Shown here: one piece after another, positions 61,307-64,000 of the stretch | Layout of the letters: the number at the start of each line of letters is the position of its first letter | Position numbering within the stretch: the stretch's first letter is position 1 | Assembly (NCBI GenBank): GCA_947497145.1 | Contig: CANMFQ010000004.1 | Coordinates: 194,560-258,559, forward strand | Reading direction: 5' to 3' | Source of the DNA: an uncultured Flavobacteriaceae bacterium | Lineage (GTDB): Bacteria; Bacteroidota; Bacteroidia; Flavobacteriales; Flavobacteriaceae | Length of the DNA: 64,000 nucleotides | Notes under the pieces: model-generated | Told to the model about the DNA's origin: nothing | Database searches by the model: none | Seen by the model: only the letters and a program-made list of their open reading frames with translations | Program-made: the position numbers and the translations under genes

Positions 61307-62290
61307 ATGAAAAAAAATATTGCGGTCATCATGGGGGGCTACTCTAGCGAGTACAAGATTTCTTTAAAAAGCGGTAATGTAGTGCACCAATATTTAGACG
61401 CTGAAAAATACACATCGTATCGGATACATATTTTAAAAGACAAATGGGTATATGTTGATAAAAATGACCACGAATATGAAGTAAATCGTCATGATTTTTC
61501 AGTAAATATAGAGGATAAGACAATACGTTTTGATTGTATTTTTAACGCTATTCATGGTACACCAGGCGAGGATGGTTTGCTGCAAGCATATTTTGAGTTG
61601 TTACACATTCCGCAAACCTCATGTGATTACTATCAGTCTGCACTTACATTTAATAAGCGTGATTTATTAAGTGTTTTAAAACCTTATGGCATAAAATCAG
61701 CAGCCTCTTTTTACCTCAATCTTGGCGACCCTATTGATGAAGACAGCATTGTTAAAAGCGTTGGCTTACCTTGTTTTGTAAAAGCCAATAAAGCAGGAAG
61801 CAGTTTTGGTATTTCAAAAGTATACGAAAAAGAACAATTAAAACCAGCTATTGAAAATGCCTATAAAGAGGATGATGAAATTATTATCGAAGCTTTTTTA
61901 GACGGTATTGAGGTTTCTGTTGGGGTAATAAAGTTTAAAGGAGAAACCAAAGTCTTACCAATTACTGAAATAGTCTCAGAAAACGACTTTTTTGATTATG
62001 AAGCCAAATATGAAGGTAAATCAAAAGAAATCACACCTGCCAGAATCTCTAAAGAACAAGAAAAAAAGGTAACACTAGCGGCAAAAAAAGCCTATGATGT
62101 TTTAAAAATGAGCGGATTTTCAAGAAGTGAATTTATTTTTATTGATAATGAACCTTATATGTTAGAAATGAACACCACCCCAGGACTTACAGAACAAAGT
62201 ATTTTACCAGAGCAAGCTGCTATAGCAGGCATATCACTTTCGCAATTGTTTGAAAATGCAATTGAAGAAGCTTTACTTAAAAAAAATTAA
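61307..62290 (+). CDS. ddl: D-alanine--D-alanine ligase
   Basis: NIAVIMGGYSSEYKISLKSG; ATP-grasp; MLEMNTTPGLTEQSILPEQA. Confidence 0.95.
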   Translation: MKKNIAVIMGGYSSEYKISLKSGNVVHQYLDAEKYTSYRIHILKDKWVYVDKNDHEYEVNRHDFSVNIEDKTIRFDCIFNAIHGTPGEDGLLQAYFELLHIPQTSCDYYQSALTFNKRDLLSVLKPYGIKSAASFYLNLGDPIDEDSIVKSVGLPCFVKANKAGSSFGISKVYEKEQLKPAIENAYKEDDEIIIEAFLDGIEVSVGVIKFKGETKVLPITEIVSENDFFDYEAKYEGKSKEITPARISKEQEKKVTLAAKKAYDVLKMSGFSRSEFIFIDNEPYMLEMNTTPGLTEQSILPEQAAIAGISLSQLFENAIEEALLKKN

Positions 62291-62315
62291 CTTTACCACT
62301 AATCAACTTTTTTAA

Positions 62316-62771
62316 ATGAGACGCGCAATTTTTCCCGGTTCTTTTGATCCCCTTACCCTAGGTCACTCTGACATCATAAATAGAGGCATCACCTTATTTG
62401 ATGAGCTCATAATTGCTATCGGAATTAACTCCGATAAAAAGTATATGTTTTCACTTGAAGAACGCAAGCAATTCATAACTGAAGCATTTAAAGATGAACC
62501 CAAAATAAAGGTTCTTACCTATAAAGGATTAACAGTAGACTTCTGCAAAAAAGTAAATGCTGATTTTATTTTAAGAGGATTGCGAAACCCTGGAGATTTT
62601 GAATTTGAAAAAGCCATTGCGCACACCAATCGTAAGCTTTCTGAAATAGAAACCGTATTTCTGCTAACTTCCTCAGGAAAGTCATACATAAGTTCATCCA
62701 TTGTAAGAGATGTAATTCGTAATGGCGGTGATTACACGGGGCTAGTGCCAAGTACCGTTATAGTCAAATAG
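62316..62771 (+). CDS. coaD: Pantetheine-phosphate adenylyltransferase
   Basis: MRRAIFPGSFDPLTLGHSDIINRGITLFDELIIAIG; ISSSIVRDVIRNGGD. Confidence 0.97.
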   Translation: MRRAIFPGSFDPLTLGHSDIINRGITLFDELIIAIGINSDKKYMFSLEERKQFITEAFKDEPKIKVLTYKGLTVDFCKKVNADFILRGLRNPGDFEFEKAIAHTNRKLSEIETVFLLTSSGKSYISSSIVRDVIRNGGDYTGLVPSTVIVK

Positions 62772-62973
62772 ATTATTCTTAGCAAGAGCATGTTTTCTTC
62801 CATTACTATGATTTTTTCATAGGTGCACATGTAAGAAAAAATATGCTAAAAACAACAATAAATCTGCTATCATTCTCCATAAATAAGCGATAACACCACT
62901 ACAATTCATCTATTCACAACAAAATTTACCCTTACATTTATTTTCAACATATCATTGTAGGAAATAAAGCTTC

Positions 62974-64000
62974 ATGACCAAAGCAACCAAAAAATTGTCC
63001 CAAAACAATTACCTCATCAAACAGTTACCAAAAGCTACTGCTTATGTGAATAAACGCATGCAAATTGTTTTTGCATCTGATCGATGGATTTCTGATTTTA
63101 ATTTTGCGGACAGCAACGTCTTAGGCAAAACGATTACAAAGCTATTTAAAAACGACAACAAAGCATGGCTTAACATTTTTAAAGAGCGTTTAAAATACCC
63201 TATCGACAAAGTGTCTACTGAACTTTACATAGACGGTAATGGCACTAAAAAATGGTTTGAAGTACAATCTATTCCTTGGCATGATGAAGAAGAAAATGTG
63301 ATTGGCACCATCCTACAAACCGAAGACGTAACAGAAAAAATCTCAAACGAAGACAAGCTAAAAAAACTCAAAATCATTTCAGAACAAATGTCTGATGTTG
63401 CCGAAATAGGTTTTTGGGATTACAACGCCGTAAAAGATGAAGTTTTTTGGTGCAACAAAACAAAAGCTATTCATGAGGTTGACATGAATTACAAGCCCAA
63501 CATCATTGATGCTACAAATTTCTATAAAAACGGCTATAGTAGAAATACTATTTTAATGACGCTAAATAAAGCAGTACTTGAAGAGTCACATTTTCTTGAA
63601 AAACTACAATTAATAACCGCAAAAGGAAATGAAGTATGGGTTATCGTTTCTGGCAAGCCTGTTTTTGAAAACGGAAAATTTATCGGTGTGATTGGCACCA
63701 TACAAAACATCAACAAACTTAATATTGCAGAGACAAAACGACGAGAGAATGAACATTTATTAAGAACCTTAATAGACAACTTACCTTTAAATGTCTTTAT
63801 TAAAGATTTAGAATCAAGAAAAATACTGATAAACAAATCTGAACTTGAATTTTGTGGAGCAACGGATGAAAGTGAAGTACTAGGCAAGGATGATTTTGCT
63901 TTCTTACCTGAAGATATAGCCAGAGCCTCACGAGAAGATGACTTAACAGTCATGCGTGATTTAAAACCAGTTTTAGGAAGAGAGCTCACCTCTACCTACA
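62974..64000 (+). CDS. PAS domain signalling protein (partial, runs off the window)
   Basis: Open frame from ATG 62974 to the window end: MTKATKKLSQNNYLIKQLPKATAYVNKRMQIVFASDRWISDFN...GTILQTEDVTEK; absent from the ORF track because no stop is reached. Confidence 0.85.
   Translation, partial: MTKATKKLSQNNYLIKQLPKATAYVNKRMQIVFASDRWISDFNFADSNVLGKTITKLFKNDNKAWLNIFKERLKYPIDKVSTELYIDGNGTKKWFEVQSIPWHDEEENVIGTILQTEDVTEKISNEDKLKKLKIISEQMSDVAEIGFWDYNAVKDEVFWCNKTKAIHEVDMNYKPNIIDATNFYKNGYSRNTILMTLNKAVLEESHFLEKLQLITAKGNEVWVIVSGKPVFENGKFIGVIGTIQNINKLNIAETKRRENEHLLRTLIDNLPLNVFIKDLESRKILINKSELEFCGATDESEVLGKDDFAFLPEDIARASREDDLTVMRDLKPVLGRELTSTY

Noticed and set aside
63534-63989. Minus-strand 151-aa ORF
   Set aside because: Antisense to the open PAS-domain frame that runs off the window; Ser/Lys-rich composition typical of a shadow ORF.

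Overview
This is a low-GC chromosomal window from Bacteroidota, very probably a marine-type Flavobacteriaceae member (inferred from gene content and TTG-N19-TAnnTTTG type promoters). Most of it is conserved core and metabolic genes: rpmB/rpmG/DUF4295, cinA, recR, a 2-oxo acid dehydrogenase E2, namZ-like, queE, a HerA/DUF853 ATPase, rpsP-rimM, trmN6-like, an acyl-CoA dehydrogenase, a molybdopterin oxidoreductase (FdhF/YdeP type), a dinB + dnaE2-like pair, a SusC/SusD locus with a LacI-type regulator, DUF1080, DUF6807 and Gfo/Idh proteins and uxaC, a propionyl-CoA carboxylase/methylmalonyl-CoA mutase operon, yaaA, rluD, ddl, coaD, and a PAS-domain protein that runs off the window end. I saw no rRNA, tRNA, CRISPR array, prophage or intact IS. 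The most interesting unexplained signal is a duplicated non-coding unit (about 32.77-32.93 kb and 33.59-33.77 kb). Both copies keep an upstream inverted repeat, a TATCTTTG promoter box, a conserved transcript body without an ATG and a GAGCTCCG terminator hairpin, and they flank one small hypothetical gene. Other notable signals are a perfect 18-bp-arm palindrome upstream of susC whose half-site recurs upstream of uxaC (candidate LacI regulon), a 19-bp tandem operator-like repeat at the dinB-dnaE start, a decayed IS1182-like transposase remnant, a long perfect hairpin, and a dispersed intergenic repeat family.
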